This document shows, one piece after another, positions 21,180 to 32,789 of a DNA stretch of 64,000 nucleotides. Origin of the DNA: Escarpia spicata (Eukaryota > Annelida > Polychaeta > Sabellida > Siboglinidae); assembly GCA_963995525.1 (NCBI GenBank), contig OZ023213.1, positions 22,780,278-22,844,277 on the forward strand. Reading direction: 5' to 3'. Under the pieces are notes generated by a model, which was not told where the DNA came from, did not search any database, and saw only the letters and a program-made list of their open reading frames with translations. The translations under genes and the position numbers were made by a program. Position 1 is the stretch's first letter. Every line of letters starts with the position of its first letter.

Positions 21180-21908
21180 TCATGTGACTTGTTTCTTCGC
21201 TGTCAAACTGTGCTCTCGCATTTTCTGCTCGATGTACCTCCCGTATTCGGCGTGCATTTCTTCAAATGTTTTTGAGCATTTAGCCGTTTCTTCCGCACAA
21301 AACGGCTGGGCACCAAACAAGTCAACCGTGGCGTCACTCACATTAAACGGATTATAGCGACGCGTTTTCGTTTCTTCCACCGGCGGTGCAATGTCAACGA
21401 GTTTACTCGTCTGTCTGCCACTAGGTGGCGCTGCAGCACCCCATGGATCGGAAGAAACGGCCTGAGCTGTTGATCTCGTACTCTGTGTTGGATTAGACAG
21501 CTTAACTTTACTCATATTCAGTTCGTCAAGATGGCGTTGTAATTCGGCCACCATTAACTTCATGTATTCGTAACCGGCACATGTGATTGACTTCATCCAG
21601 TCTTCCATGGCTTCCTGCGTATCGGTCGCAAAGATGTACGTTCGACATCCCGACCCCGGAAAAACGAGCTCAAATGAAAACGCATCAACATTTTCTGCCA
21701 GTTCCACCGTGCAACCCTCGAGAACGATCACACCGATCGGCTCCTTGTCTCCTTTACGCTCGAAGTAAAACAACAGGTTGCCTTTCAAAACAAACCAACG
21801 TTTCTGGAAGGCTTTGTTCACATCACCACGTTTCAGCATGTAACCCTGCTTGTCGACAGGCGCTGAGCCGGTCGCAAAGGCGATCAAGTGCTTGTCGTTC
21901 ACCTTCAT
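21180..21908 (-). CDS. PHETA: Sesquipedalian / PHETA1-2 (FAM109) PH-domain protein, 242 aa
   Basis: A complete single coding exon close in length to vertebrate PHETA1 (about 249 aa). It starts MKVNDKHLIAFAT like the family. A PH domain spans about residues 17-113 (APVDKQGYMLKRGD, QKRWFVLKGNLLFYF, EPIGVIVLEGCTVEL, closing Trp in MEDWMKSI), then a helical stretch and a Ser/Pro-rich linker. A C-terminal F&H motif TFEEMHAEYGRYIEQ (about 214-228) is the known ligand for the OCRL/INPP5B phosphatases. The family works in endosome recycling and endosome-to-Golgi traffic. The ATG has A at -3. It is convergent with ANKFY1. Vertebrates have two paralogues and I cannot tell which is closer. No frame damage. 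Confidence 0.93.
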   Translation of the reverse strand: MKVNDKHLIAFATGSAPVDKQGYMLKRGDVNKAFQKRWFVLKGNLLFYFERKGDKEPIGVIVLEGCTVELAENVDAFSFELVFPGSGCRTYIFATDTQEAMEDWMKSITCAGYEYMKLMVAELQRHLDELNMSKVKLSNPTQSTRSTAQAVSSDPWGAAAPPSGRQTSKLVDIAPPVEETKTRRYNPFNVSDATVDLFGAQPFCAEETAKCSKTFEEMHAEYGRYIEQKMREHSLTAKKQVT

Positions 21909-21964
21909 TGTGGTGGCGCCACCTATATAAGTCGGAATGATTCACTTGGATAAGGCCAGCGATC
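21909..21964 (-). other. PHETA: PHETA 5' UTR segment with upstream acceptor
   Basis: On the minus strand, cttcatttcag (AG at 21966-21965) precedes 56 nt and then the start codon. A 5' UTR intron just before the coding exon is common for this kind of single-coding-exon gene. A possible first exon ends at about 23288, where the minus strand reads cttgg|gtgagta. That partner is a guess. Confidence 0.45.
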
Positions 21965-21969
21965 CTGAA

Positions 21970-23500
21970 ATGAAGAAGACAAACAATATAAATAACATTT
22001 ATGTAAAGCATCACTGCCTGAAAGTTAAATTAATTTATAGGAACTATTACAATGTAATACATTGCAATAAAAAATACCTAAACAGAATATTATCTGCCTA
22101 AAGTGATCACCAAGTATTTATTGCACACTACGTAATGTCCAAGGGAGAGAAAAAGATAAGTTCCTATATATTTATAATTACATATAATATATATATGTAT
22201 ATCATAATGTAGTATCCAGTCATTTGGGCTGCTCAAAATACTTTACACATAATCCGTGACAGACCTACATTTATTCAAATACCCTCTGAACTTCGATGGG
22301 AATTTTTTATTCTGCCATGCTACAATTACTGCATGAAGACTTTGTTATATTAAATATATCCACCAATGTGTATAATCAGGTACTCATTTATATATTAGAC
22401 ATGAATTGAAGAAACAAGGAATGAAAAAAATTGTCTCAAGATATGACTGCAGAGATATGTAAATATTACTAATAATTGCACTTATTCATTTGATCTGTAT
22501 AATTAAATTCCTCACTTTAATGATTTATGAATATGTGGTTAAGGGATACCTGTAGAGGAAAGAGGAGTGGCTACACATGGGAGGAGATCGATTGAGAGGA
22601 TCGGCCAGTCGTGTGTGCTGGAGTGGAGAGTAGTCGTGGATGGTCTAGGCTCTTTGACTATGGGGTGTGGGACATATAAGTAAGAATGTGTGGAGGCATA
22701 CAAGGTTGGACATGGGATTTGACCAATGGGGAGAGGGCACAGCAACCCATAATAATGTCAGGCTCATCAATACCCACTTGTCCTTGAGTTGATGCCTGGG
22801 CCGGGGGGGAGTGGGCTGGGCACTAAACTCCATCAAATGCAAAATGGGAGGGGGTGGTACGTGTCTGCTCCCGTGGATCCGCAAACTAAACGCCTCATAA
22901 GCTACACTGAGACTTATTCAAACAAAACGGGGGATGCGTCCCCTCGCGAACTAGGGGGCCCCCTCCCCCCCCCCCCCCGCCGGCCTGTCACTGTCAATGA
23001 CAGGGCTATCCCAGCCTGAGTTGAGGCTCGATCCTGATCGAGCCTCCGCCTATGCCCTTCTCCAGGACAGGCAAAACTCACAAGGCTGAGCGAAGACGAA
23101 GGAAGTCATTTGCACTAATTGACCTGTTACTTGTCTGGTGGTCTGGATCCTAAATTCATGTAACGTAATGAATGCTGAAGTAAACATAAACACTTCAACG
23201 GCAAAAGACAAGATCGGTGGCGGTGTCGATCGGTGACAGGTCCGACGACGCGTCAACGCCAACGGCAGTGTTAGTACTGTTACTCACCCAAGATCCTTCG
23301 CACGTAGAACGAATGCGCTAGCGCTATCGAATGCAGCACCACAGAACCTACCACGTATTGGGTCAAACAGCAAACTTTCCTCCCGTTTTACAAAGTTAGA
23401 CCATAATTCAGAAAGGACAGCGATTCAGAATATAACTCGACGACATCACTCGTACAACACAGAATTACGACATTTCAACTCGTACCCGTTACAACTCGAC
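21970..23500. other. Probable PHETA 5' intron/upstream region
   Basis: No coding similarity. Contains a SINE tail near 22156-22256, a poly-C run at about 22965-22978, and a region richer in CG at 23210-23340 that could be a promoter. Open frames at 22539-23019 are low-complexity and unsupported. Confidence 0.45.
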
Positions 23501-23516
23501 CGGATCGGTATAAAGT

Positions 23517-24305
23517 ATAATAATAATAATTGCTTTATTCACAGACTCCATGGAACATACAAGTACATTATCATGGTTCTATAGTTGTGTTATAAACAAT
23601 AGTTACAATGTACAGAATGAAAATTCACCCGTCAACAAAATGTATATACAGGGAATTGTACCAGTATTTCCATATTCTTGACATGTATTTCACATCACTA
23701 TTAATAATGTTACAAATCAATATGTTTTTTGAGAACTGCAGTCGGCATATAAACCTATATGTCAAATTTATAATAACAGCAGCACAGTTAGGTAAATTAT
23801 TGTTAACAAACATTTCACTAGCACTACAGTATCTGTCATAACCTAACACCATTCGAAATATATTGTTGTAAGAGACATACAATATCCTGATTGCATAGTT
23901 ATGAAAATTCCACCGTAGATGGGCAGTATACATAGGTGAGCAAAAAGTAGTAAACAATGTCTTCTTTACATCATTTGAACACATATGAAATTTTCTTATG
24001 ATCATGTTGCCTTGTGCATACAACTGGCGACATTGTCTAGATATATCATTGTCATCTAGCATACTATTTGAAATTATATGACCCAAATATTTTACAGATT
24101 CTACCTCACATAGTTTGTCATTACCAAGCATAAAACTTGGAAATTTAACATTCTTACAACTCTTGTTTCTAATTATCATGACCATACTCTTTTTGGCATT
24201 GTACCTTATGTCATGAGATAATCCATATTGATCACAGACGGTGAGAAGGGTCTGTAATCCCCTGCTGGACGGACAAAATACTACAATACTATAGACCCTA
24301 TACAA
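23517..24305 (-). mobile_element. Non-LTR retrotransposon 3' fragment
   Basis: A minus-strand 226-codon open frame (24305-23625) covers the region after the catalytic centre of a CR1/Jockey-group reverse transcriptase: SVKYLGHIISNSMLDDNDIS, RQCRQLYAQGNMIIRKFHMC, then a long C-terminal tail. After the stop the minus strand has aataaag and a short (att)n tail at about 23520-23540, typical of CR1-like 3' ends. Truncated at 24305, after the active site. Confidence 0.85.
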
Positions 24306-24458
24306 CTGTCCCTATTTTATTTAAAGCCGTCATTAAAATCTCGCGTTAGAGACGCAGTGGAACAAATTTAGTTTAGATGGAATTGAAAGGTCGATGTTGT
24401 AATTTTGGCCTGATGCCAACTGAATTAACATTAATTAAGTTTTATGCAAATTATTAGA

Positions 24459-25083
24459 ACCTCTTATTAGAGATTTAGAGACCACATGGTGGAATTCCTT
24501 GTAAAACACAAATTAATAAATATATCTCAACATGGGTTCCTAAAAGCTAGGTATTGTCTAACCAATCTACGAAATTACGAAGTGGGTAGATGATGGGTCA
24601 CCAGTGGATGCATGTTGTCTAGATTTTCAGAAGGCATTTGATAAAGTGCCACATCAAAGATTGTTACTTAAACTAAAAGCCCATGGTATAGGGGATGGTG
24701 TAATCAGTTGGATACAAACATGGTTGACAGGCAGAAGACAGAGAGTAATAGTAGAGGGGGAGATTTCAAACTGGAAACCAGTTTTGAGTGGAGTGCCACA
24801 GGGGTCGGTGTTGGGACCTATATTAATTATTCTTTATATATATATGATTGATTTGGATGATGATGTATCAAACAAAGTACTGAAATTCACACACGATACA
24901 AAAGTGTTCAGAACAGTTAAAACAGATGCAGATAAACACACTTTACATGATGATCTAGCCAAATTGGTCAAATGGTCTGAAAAATGGCAAATGTTATTAC
25001 ATTTTGGGAAGTGTAAATGCATCCACATAGAATATGGAAAAGTGAACAAAGAATACATAATGGGGGATACTATTGTAAGGTAG
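24459..25083 (+). pseudogene. Non-LTR reverse transcriptase fragment (damaged active site)
   Basis: Opens with degraded fingers (TWWNSL, ISQHGF-like DNA at 24480-24540), then CLDFQKAFDKVPHQRLLLKL, WIQTWLTGRRQRVIVEGEIS, VLSGVPQGSVLGPILI and KLVKWSEKWQM. The box usually FADDT reads FTHDT at about 24888-24902, so one catalytic Asp is His. The open frame from 24604 to 25083 is otherwise intact. Different subfamily and strand from the fragment at 23517-24305. Confidence 0.9.
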
Positions 25084-25127
25084 CAGTTTGGACACCTACA
25101 CATGTTCATAGTTATGTTGTAACATGC

Positions 25128-25680
25128 TAATTAAGAGATGGAATACATCTTAATTGTCATTCTAATGTCGCCACCAGCCACAATATGGCAGCACCATATG
25201 CTAAGTAGATGACGGATATTGTTACATTCTTTATTTTGTGAAACTACATTTTCATGATTTAATTGCTAAGGTGTTGCTTATAATTATATTTAGGTAATTA
25301 ATTACTATGAGTAACCAGTTGCTTGAATGGTATGAGATAAACTCCAGAGACACTGGTCACGTGTGTATTTTCACCAAGCATTGGTACAGCAGCTGTGGGC
25401 TAGGCTGGCTCAGGTTTCACACAACAAGGAGGAGACATTTATTTTTGGTGAGTGTCAACTTGTTCAATAATACTTTTAAGGTATTATTTCCCTTTTCTAA
25501 TTATACCACATCATGAAGTGAAAGATTGTCCATCATTAGACCTAAACTTGCATGGATGTTTTAAAGCAATTATTTAGTTATAAGGGTTTTCACTATATGG
25601 AAAATTGCTTTGAGTGGACACCCCAGGATGCTGTGGTTGACCCACACTGGCTGGTTGTAAACAGTATATATAATATATCT
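25128..25680 (+). repeat. Interspersed repeat R1, copy 1
   Basis: Blocks at 25140-25230 (tctaatgtcgccacc, gcagcaccatatgctaagta), about 25255-25310, and 25570-25650 (ggttttcactatatggaaaa, tttgagtggacaccccagga) recur in reverse order and strand at 55240-55850. The small open frame 25552-25845 lies across it and is not a recognised protein. Confidence 0.75.
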
Positions 25681-25859
25681 GCCCTCAGCGAAATTCCAGG
25701 GGCAGTTACCCCTTTGCACCCTGTTCCCACGCATATGACTCACCATAGAAACGAGCGCAGTGGCTCGCAGCAGCATCTTAATTGTATATTAGAGTGTGCA
25801 CGTGTCTTTTACGACCAGCACGTGACTCCAAACTTGTCAATGTGACGATGATAAAGAAA

Positions 25860-27320
25860 ACGATAGGGCCGAACTATTGTCCAGTGGCAGACCAACGGAT
25901 GTGGAATATTTTATGAACTATGTGCGATCAACAGTAACATTGAAGGCATTCCGGCAAACATCTAACTCACCTATTTTGCTTCTAATATGGGATCGGGCAA
26001 GTATTTTGTTATAAAAAGCCATTTTTGACCTAATACCAGTTTTTAATTAATATCTTGAATCTCATAATATTATACCTGTCCAAGGACAACAACATATACA
26101 TTTAGTACGCAAAATTAAGATGGATATGAATGATAGTTTTAGACATATCATGTTTTCAAAATGAGGTTTTAGCAGTTTAGCACCTGGCAGGAGACAAACA
26201 CAAACTTTAAAAATACAACTCAGGCAAATAAATATATGAACACTTGGAAGATACATTTTATATGTAGGCATTAAAACCAGTTTCATTGAGCTGTATTGTG
26301 TTGTTTGGTTTTTATCTGACTTTTTGTGACTGGGTTTCCTTTCCCTGATCACCTTGAGTCAGGGAAAATCTGTATTACGCATATTTAACACAGTCACTGA
26401 TTCTTTGTACTTTTGTAAATTTGGATATTCGTTTTAAAATATATTAATGTACATTTCAAAATGATTTGGTCGTATAACAAAAGGAACAACTAAATGTCGT
26501 CGATCTCGGTCCGCCGTGCATTCTACCATCGACATTACTTTATTATATGATATTATATTTGCTTTAATTTGACATATAACGTAAATATGTACATTATTTC
26601 CAAAGTAGAGTAAAAAATATATATTATTTAGTAAATACGATTTCCCATGCGTATCCATAGATCGTATGTGCAATTTGAAAGTCGGTCTAAATAGCAACGA
26701 CATGCCAACATAATTATTATCGCCGGTCGGACATGGGCATAGCAGCACCGTTTGCCGACATTCCTGTTATTGACTAAATATTTCGTGATTCCCTAATCGT
26801 TTTTAACGTAACACATACATGTTACAGTATACATAAAACATATTCGATCATATAAAGTGAGATAACAAACAGCGAAAATAGCACAAAGAATGTTTAGCAA
26901 AATATCAGTTAACGACGGGCATCGCGTGCCTCTCACATCAAAGATCGACTTGTACTATAGCGCCCATTGTTAATGGTGTGTGGATCAGTCTATTTTATCG
27001 CGATGGGAGATCCACTTTTAACAGTAAACAAATACTCAAATTATTCGCTACACGTTATCAATACAATATTATTTGTTGTGTAGATCATATTTGTTTGCAA
27101 TTAGGAACCACAATATGCCGTAATATCTTGCATACGCATCGACAAAAATATTAGAAACACAACTAACGGCACGAGTAGCTAAGCGTCGGTACTCGGGTAA
27201 AATTCACAAATCTTTTACCTTTCAAGTGTCGGCGCGGCAACAAATTTAATGTAGCTAGCCGCTCACCGCCCGATTGTCTACGCTGCGACGCATCTCGACG
27301 GTCGTAGCCAAATCGCGTAT
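25860..27320. other. Intergenic, no gene seen
   Basis: AT-rich. Minus-strand open frames at 26062-26352 and 26434-26748 have no recognisable domain. Confidence 0.55.
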
Positions 27321-27324
27321 GATC

Positions 27325-27680
27325 GTAAAGGTAGGTAAAGGTAAGTTCTTATACAGCGCAGTATCCAGTCCTCAGGACTGCTCAAAGCGTTTTACACTTT
27401 ACTCCCTGGCAGACCAATCGAACACCGTCTCGACTTCTCTGGGAAGAATTCAGCCACGCTGCAATTAATGCGCGAAGACTATTCGTACACAAATATCCAC
27501 CACTGTCTATCGCCAAATATCCACCACTGTCTATCGCCAAATATCCACCACTGTCTATTCATACAGCTGGGTGAACTGAAGCAATGTAGAGTAAACGAAC
27601 TTGCCCACTGGATTCGAACCCACGTTCTCTCAGTTGAGAGTCCGGAGCTCTTAACGCTGCGCGACTGCGCTCTACATAAG
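27325..27680 (-). mobile_element. tRNA-derived SINE copy (minus)
   Basis: Starts with the reversed tail (ggtaaaggtaagttcttat, caaagcgttttacac) and ends with the reversed B-box (gattcgaaccc at 27611) and A-box region. A short triplication of atatccaccactgtctat occurs at 27495-27560. Confidence 0.85.
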
Positions 27681-29067
27681 CTTGTGACTGGCCTACGACT
27701 GACCGCCGCACACCGCTACGATTGTTCAAAACTGGATATTATAAACCTAGCGTTATTCTTATATTCACCATAAATGTTACTATTATTGGACACACCAACT
27801 TTTTCTAGATTCTAGAACATTTCACTGCTACTGCGTACAAACGTAACTTCCCGGTTAGCTGTGACGCAGCGAAGGGCAAATTGCCGTTAGAAACTATTAT
27901 ATGTGTTTGTTATGGTAATTACCAACAAAACAAGTCGAAAATGTAGGCGTACATTTGTCTTGGTAAATTAGGCATAGTACAAATTAAAACAAATACATCG
28001 CAATTACAATTGCAATTTTTAAGTTGATAACGAAGATTATGATTACCATATGTGTTCTTTGTAAATAAATGTTGCTCGAACAACTTTATTATTTGCAATA
28101 TTTGTAGAAGACGACTGTTCATTGCAATAACATTTTGTACAAACGAAGTAATACCATTGAGAGTGGTGTGCATCGAGTTTTAACCAACTTTGAAGGCGTG
28201 ATGCAAAGCCTGTTACAGAGTAGATTGTACACGACGGTCTATATAGCGTGCATGAGAGGAATGAAGACGGAAAATTGTACAGTTTCCGAGAATCACATCG
28301 AAGAAGTTAATTATGCCTTCGACCGGTATTGGACCAGTCGGGGTGTCCTATGTTGGACCACTGGTCCAATATAAGACACCCGTGGTCCACTATACGTACC
28401 ATCCCAACACACATGATATATGAAAATGTGTCATATTGAAGTTTCTGCATGTGTATATTAGACTCCTACTTATGGCTCGGGGCCTTGTTGAGTAAGAGGG
28501 GAGGCCTACATTTTTAAACACGGGGTATATTATTTTCTGAAATATTCACTTTGTTGGACAGTTTTGCTGGAATATGCGGGAAACTAAAAAACTAATATTT
28601 GTTTCTTCAAAACACCTCATTATTTTATTGATAATACAATCACCACACGTTGCTTAAAGTTTGATAGACATGATTATTATTTTCACAGACAATCAAGAAT
28701 GTGACACTGCCTCTTATTTTGTTAGCAATGGTCAATAATTGCATTACCGTGGCAACATTTTAATTTTTTGTTAGCGAAATCTCACCACATATACCAACAT
28801 TTGATTGGTAAGTTGATGTGCTTTGTTAAATGTATAGGTTTGCATAAGTGGCACATATACTAAACCCGCAGCAAGCATCATAAGTCGATCACACTCATTT
28901 GGGCAAAAACATCCCGTATTCAACTAGCCCCTCCTGCCAGAACGACCAAAACTAAAACACGGGTTTATTTAGTTTTATATACAGAATACCATTATTATTA
29001 TATTATATCAAGGAAATACTTGGGAATGTCGCATCTGTTTGATTGATTGAGGTTACAAATTATATTT

Positions 29068-29561
29068 TTCAGAGGCAATTACGGAAAGTGGACACAAGAG
29101 GAACTGGATAGAGCGGTCATGTCATTCAGAAATGGAGACGCCGGCCTCAACGCAACTAGCAGGACCTATGGGATTCCGAAGGCTACCCTGAAGCGGCACC
29201 TAAACAACAAAAACAAAATCGCTAATGGTCCAAGAAAGTATTTTAGTCGCCCTTGTCCTCTGCCGCCAGAGTTTGAGAAAATGCTGGTGGAGAATGTTTA
29301 GAACTGGAGAATATGCTGATTGGTATGACCAGGAAAGATTTTATGGATATGGCATATCAGTTGGCTGAAGCGAGTGGGATAAGGCATTGCACTGAAAAAC
29401 AAGCAGCTAGCAGACATTGGTACCGTGATTTTATGAGGAGACACCCTGAACTCTCCCTCCGTCAAGCCGAGGCAACTTCTATTACGAGAGCCAAAGGGTT
29501 CAATCGTGAGAGTTTGCATGAGTTCTACAATAAACAAGAAACTTTCGTTGACACGTGCTGA
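29068..29561 (+). pseudogene. Pogo-like transposase, DNA-binding part
   Basis: Starts after an acceptor-like tatttttcag with GNYGKWTQEELDRAVMSFRN and AGLNATSRTYGIPKATLKRH, the psq-type helix-turn-helix of pogo/Tigger/Jerky transposases. A frameshift or stop lies near 29300. It continues with LENMLIGMTRKDFMDMAYQL and ASRHWYRDFMRRHPELSLRQ, the second, CENP-B-type, helical DNA-binding part. It breaks again near 29562. Confidence 0.9.
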
Positions 29562-30004
29562 TTCGATGCTACAAACATCTTTAACTTGGATGAATCGGGT
29601 ATAACAACTGTGCAGAAGCCTGGCCGGGTCCTTGGGAAAATAGAAGAAAAAAAAATCGGATCTCTTACTAGTGGTGAGAGAGGCTTTACTACAACAGTGG
29701 TGTGTACCATGAGTGCAGGGGCAACTATGTTCCACCAATGATAATTTCAGGCGTAAACGCATTATAGAATCACTGGAAGCGTCAAAGTGAATAATGAATC
29801 AGGCTGGATGAACAAGGAACTCTTCGTTGTCTGGCTGAAGCACTTTGTATGTCATGTTGGCTGCACCAAAGACAAACATGTTCTGTTGATTCTTGACGGT
29901 CATTCATCACACACGCCCGGGACCATGGAGTCGTCATATTATATCTTCCTCCACACACAACGCACCGTCTCCAACCTCTTGATCAGGTTTTCTATAAACC
30001 TGTG
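29562..30004 (+). pseudogene. Pogo-like transposase, DDE core
   Basis: IFNLDESGITTVQKPGRVLG holds the first Asp (29589-29591). VLLILDGHSSHT holds the second (29895-29897). After a one-base slip near 29940, the frame reads THRLQPLDQVFYKPV with the third Asp at 29981-29983, about 28 residues after the second, as in pogo. The GWMNKELFVVWLKHF block lies between. Stops or slips near 29740 and 29765 inactivate it. Confidence 0.88.
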
Positions 30005-31145
30005 ATGACATATTACAATGAGGAATGTGACACTTGGCTGAGGACCAAACAAACTACAGTCACCATCTCCTCAGTCTGCCGTATCTTCGGAAGGGCATAC
30101 GTACGCTCTGCTTCCATGACAACTGCTGCCAATGGTTTCAAGTGCACAAGCATTTGGCCTTGTGATCGGAACATATGGACTGACGCAGATTTCGCCGCGG
30201 CTGGAAGGTTCAAGTTGTCCTACTCGGAAACTGGTATAGATGTTCCATCGAATTCTGCCAGAGATGGCACTATGCAGAATGACAACTCGTCAAATACAAC
30301 AAACTCGTCCGCGAGCGAGCAACAGTCCAACAACCGAAGCCTGTCCACGTGCAACCGACAGTCCAATGATCCACGTCCGCCCACAAACAAGCAACAGCTC
30401 AATGAGTTGAGGTCATCCACAAGCACCAGGCAGAATAGTTTCAGGCATGTCACAACCAACCCATGCCCATCGATGAGCGATCAACAGTCTAACAAACCCA
30501 GCCTGTTCGCAAATGAGCAACAACACTCTAATCCAAGCCCGTCTACAAGCGAGCAACAATCCAACAACCAAAACCTGTCCACGAGCGAGCAACAGTCCAA
30601 TGATCCATGTCCATCCAAAAGCAGCAGACAGAGTGGTTTCTGGTGTGTCGCAACCAGTGCAGATGGACGTTGTTTCTTCCGAGCCGTTGTTATTTGTCAA
30701 GATCTCGGTATGCAGTATGCAGAAAGAGACAACGATGGCAATTTAAAGGACCTGCGAATGAGAATACGAGAAATGACTTCCGCTGATGCGCTACGATCCA
30801 ACATGATTGCACATATACTAGACAACTGTGGCCTTTATGAAAACATTGATGAGAGGATGGCGAACGCAGATCTACCTCAGAGACTGTGTTACGCCTGTAT
30901 CGAGGACAGAATCTCATCGATGGCGAATCCCAGTGAAATGATTGGGGATATAGAGATCGTTGCAACGGCACGCTGTCTACAACGATCAGTGCATGACTGC
31001 ATTGGAGAGAGTGTACTTGAATTTGGGACGGAATTTCAGGAGTGCAATTATGGTCAAATACATAAATCTGAGTGAAGATGCTGGTCATTATGAAGCATTA
31101 GTCCCAATCACGGGGCAGCTGACTGATCAACCAGAGCTCCGTTGA
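30002..31145 (+). pseudogene. Transposase C-terminus fused to OTU-like cysteine protease
   Basis: An open frame of 357 codons. Residues 1-75 are the pogo C-terminal block (MMTYYNEECDTWL, VCRIFGRAYVRSASMTTAAN, GFKCTSIWPCDRNIW). Residues about 85-215 are a linker of irregular SEQQSNN/STS repeats. From about 213 the OTU-like part begins: ADGRCFFRAV, where Asp 221 and Cys 224 (codon 30671-30673) match the OTU DGxCxF box, then LRMRIREM, MIGDIEIVATARCLQRSV. The expected C-terminal His (AGHYEALVP, His at 31086-31088) lies in another frame after a slip near 31036. OTU enzymes cleave ubiquitin. Their role in a transposon is unknown. Confidence 0.8.
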
Positions 31146-31965
31146 AAGGTCATCACTCCTGCAATGCTGTCTCCCATCCCAAAACCAGCGATTTCTATGG
31201 TCAAGAGAAGAACCACCAAGTCGGAAATCATAACCTCCAGTCCCTATAAAAAACTTTAACAACAAAAGTCAAAAGGCACAAAAGTAGGCATAAATCAACA
31301 GTTGGCAAAATAAATAGAAAGACAACAGATCCAATTAAGATAAAAAAGACAAAAACGGCAGCTTTCTCCTGCCAGCCAAAACGAAAAAAGCGGTCAATGT
31401 GACAACGAGTCTTGGTACTGTGTACCGAACAGCGAAAATAAACCATGGTGAAATTTGTACACTGTGGGATATGGACAGATATGAGTTGTGCTGGTGGCCT
31501 GCCCTATAACTATGGATATGACATGCGTCAGTAAAAGATCGTATTCCTAATTTGGTGATCAGGGACCATCAATTACTGACTGGTATCTTTTTGCCATTAC
31601 TAGACACTCTACTGGCCATTATATTCCGTTGGTTTGTTCGTTTATCCGTGACTCTATCATGGCAATCACTTCGTTGGCGTATTCTTCTATTCGTGACAAA
31701 ATATAACTGTTTGTTCTCAGTTCAGAATTAAATTGTGTCAAATCTATTTGGCGTTTAGTCGTCACATGTCATTTGTATCCTCACTGGAACGCCGTAATTT
31801 TCGTGATTTATGCATTAAGCGACTATCTTCTTATAAGTCTGAAGTGGGAGCTGAACCTTGGTTTCTTTCAAAGCATCAAGACAGATGACGTCTATCGAAC
31901 CATAAGCACCTATATCGGACCACCTGGTCCAATATCAGAACCACTGTAGTCCAATATATGTCACC

Positions 31966-32785
31966 CGTTACCAAACACTTTTTTGTATTTTGTGGAAAAA
32001 AATAACACATGCATTGACCCTATTTCCTGCTTGCACACAGAGCTTGTAGTAACTCGTGGCCTGATCCTTGATAATCCCCGATATCACGTACAGGAATGGA
32101 GAAAGAGGGCTCAGAAGTTAGGGGGTTCAATATCGGTGCACTTCCCCTACGCAATTAACGAGTGGAAACAATCGATATGGCCATAACAGAGGGTGGTCTT
32201 TCTCAAGACAAACGCACAGACGGTGCTTGTTTAATAAATCCTTCATATGATTGAGCGTGTTGACAAGACGGCATGCTGATATGGACATTGCGCGTCTTCA
32301 GGTTCAACAGCAGTCACGTGGGCACGGAGGCCAGGTTGAGAAAATGGTGGGGAGGCGATCAAGTGGCGCCACGTTGCGTAATTTTGGTGACCCATCTTCG
32401 AGTGACAAATGTTCAGTTTTTGATCGATGTAAGTGTATATTTTATAAGGAAGCGTGTACGCATGTCGGACGCATGGGACGAAGTTTGGCGGTTCTATGTA
32501 GTCGTTTTGATGGTTAGGTGAGAAAGTAAAAGATCGTCCCAGGCCCCGCCCGTCCCTTGTTATTTTATGGACCACTTTCACTTCTGGTCTCATCACAGGG
32601 AAATGAAAAAACAGCCTTTTATTGGTTCGTCTACTTTTTTTATACAAACGAAACACCAAAAATGTGTGGCTTGCTTCCACTTAATTAAATGGTACTATTG
32701 GGAATCTTCATTGTGAACATAAATAAATACAGTAGATCCACACAAATTATATATAACGGGCGCTGCGTGTGATTTCAACCAGGGG
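31966..32785. other. No gene recognised
   Basis: Small overlapping open frames on both strands (31983-32186, 32243-32680, 32251-32517) with no recognisable domain. Confidence 0.5.
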
Positions 32786-32789
32786 AGGG

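Larger units (their letters stand above)
28330..31965 (+). mobile_element. Pogo/Tigger-like DNA transposon with OTU domain
   Basis: About 3.6 kb. Both flanks carry a near-palindromic block: 28351-28372 (ttggacca c tggtccaa, a perfect 17-bp palindrome) and 31913-31935 (cggaccacctggtccaatat), each beside further ggtcc/ggacc motifs, so these are probably terminal repeats. Exact ends and TA duplications are not resolved. Inside, on the plus strand, lie a helix-turn-helix, a DDE core, the pogo C-terminal block, a Ser/Asn/Gln linker and an OTU-like protease domain. At least four frameshifts or stops make this copy dead. Confidence 0.75.
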
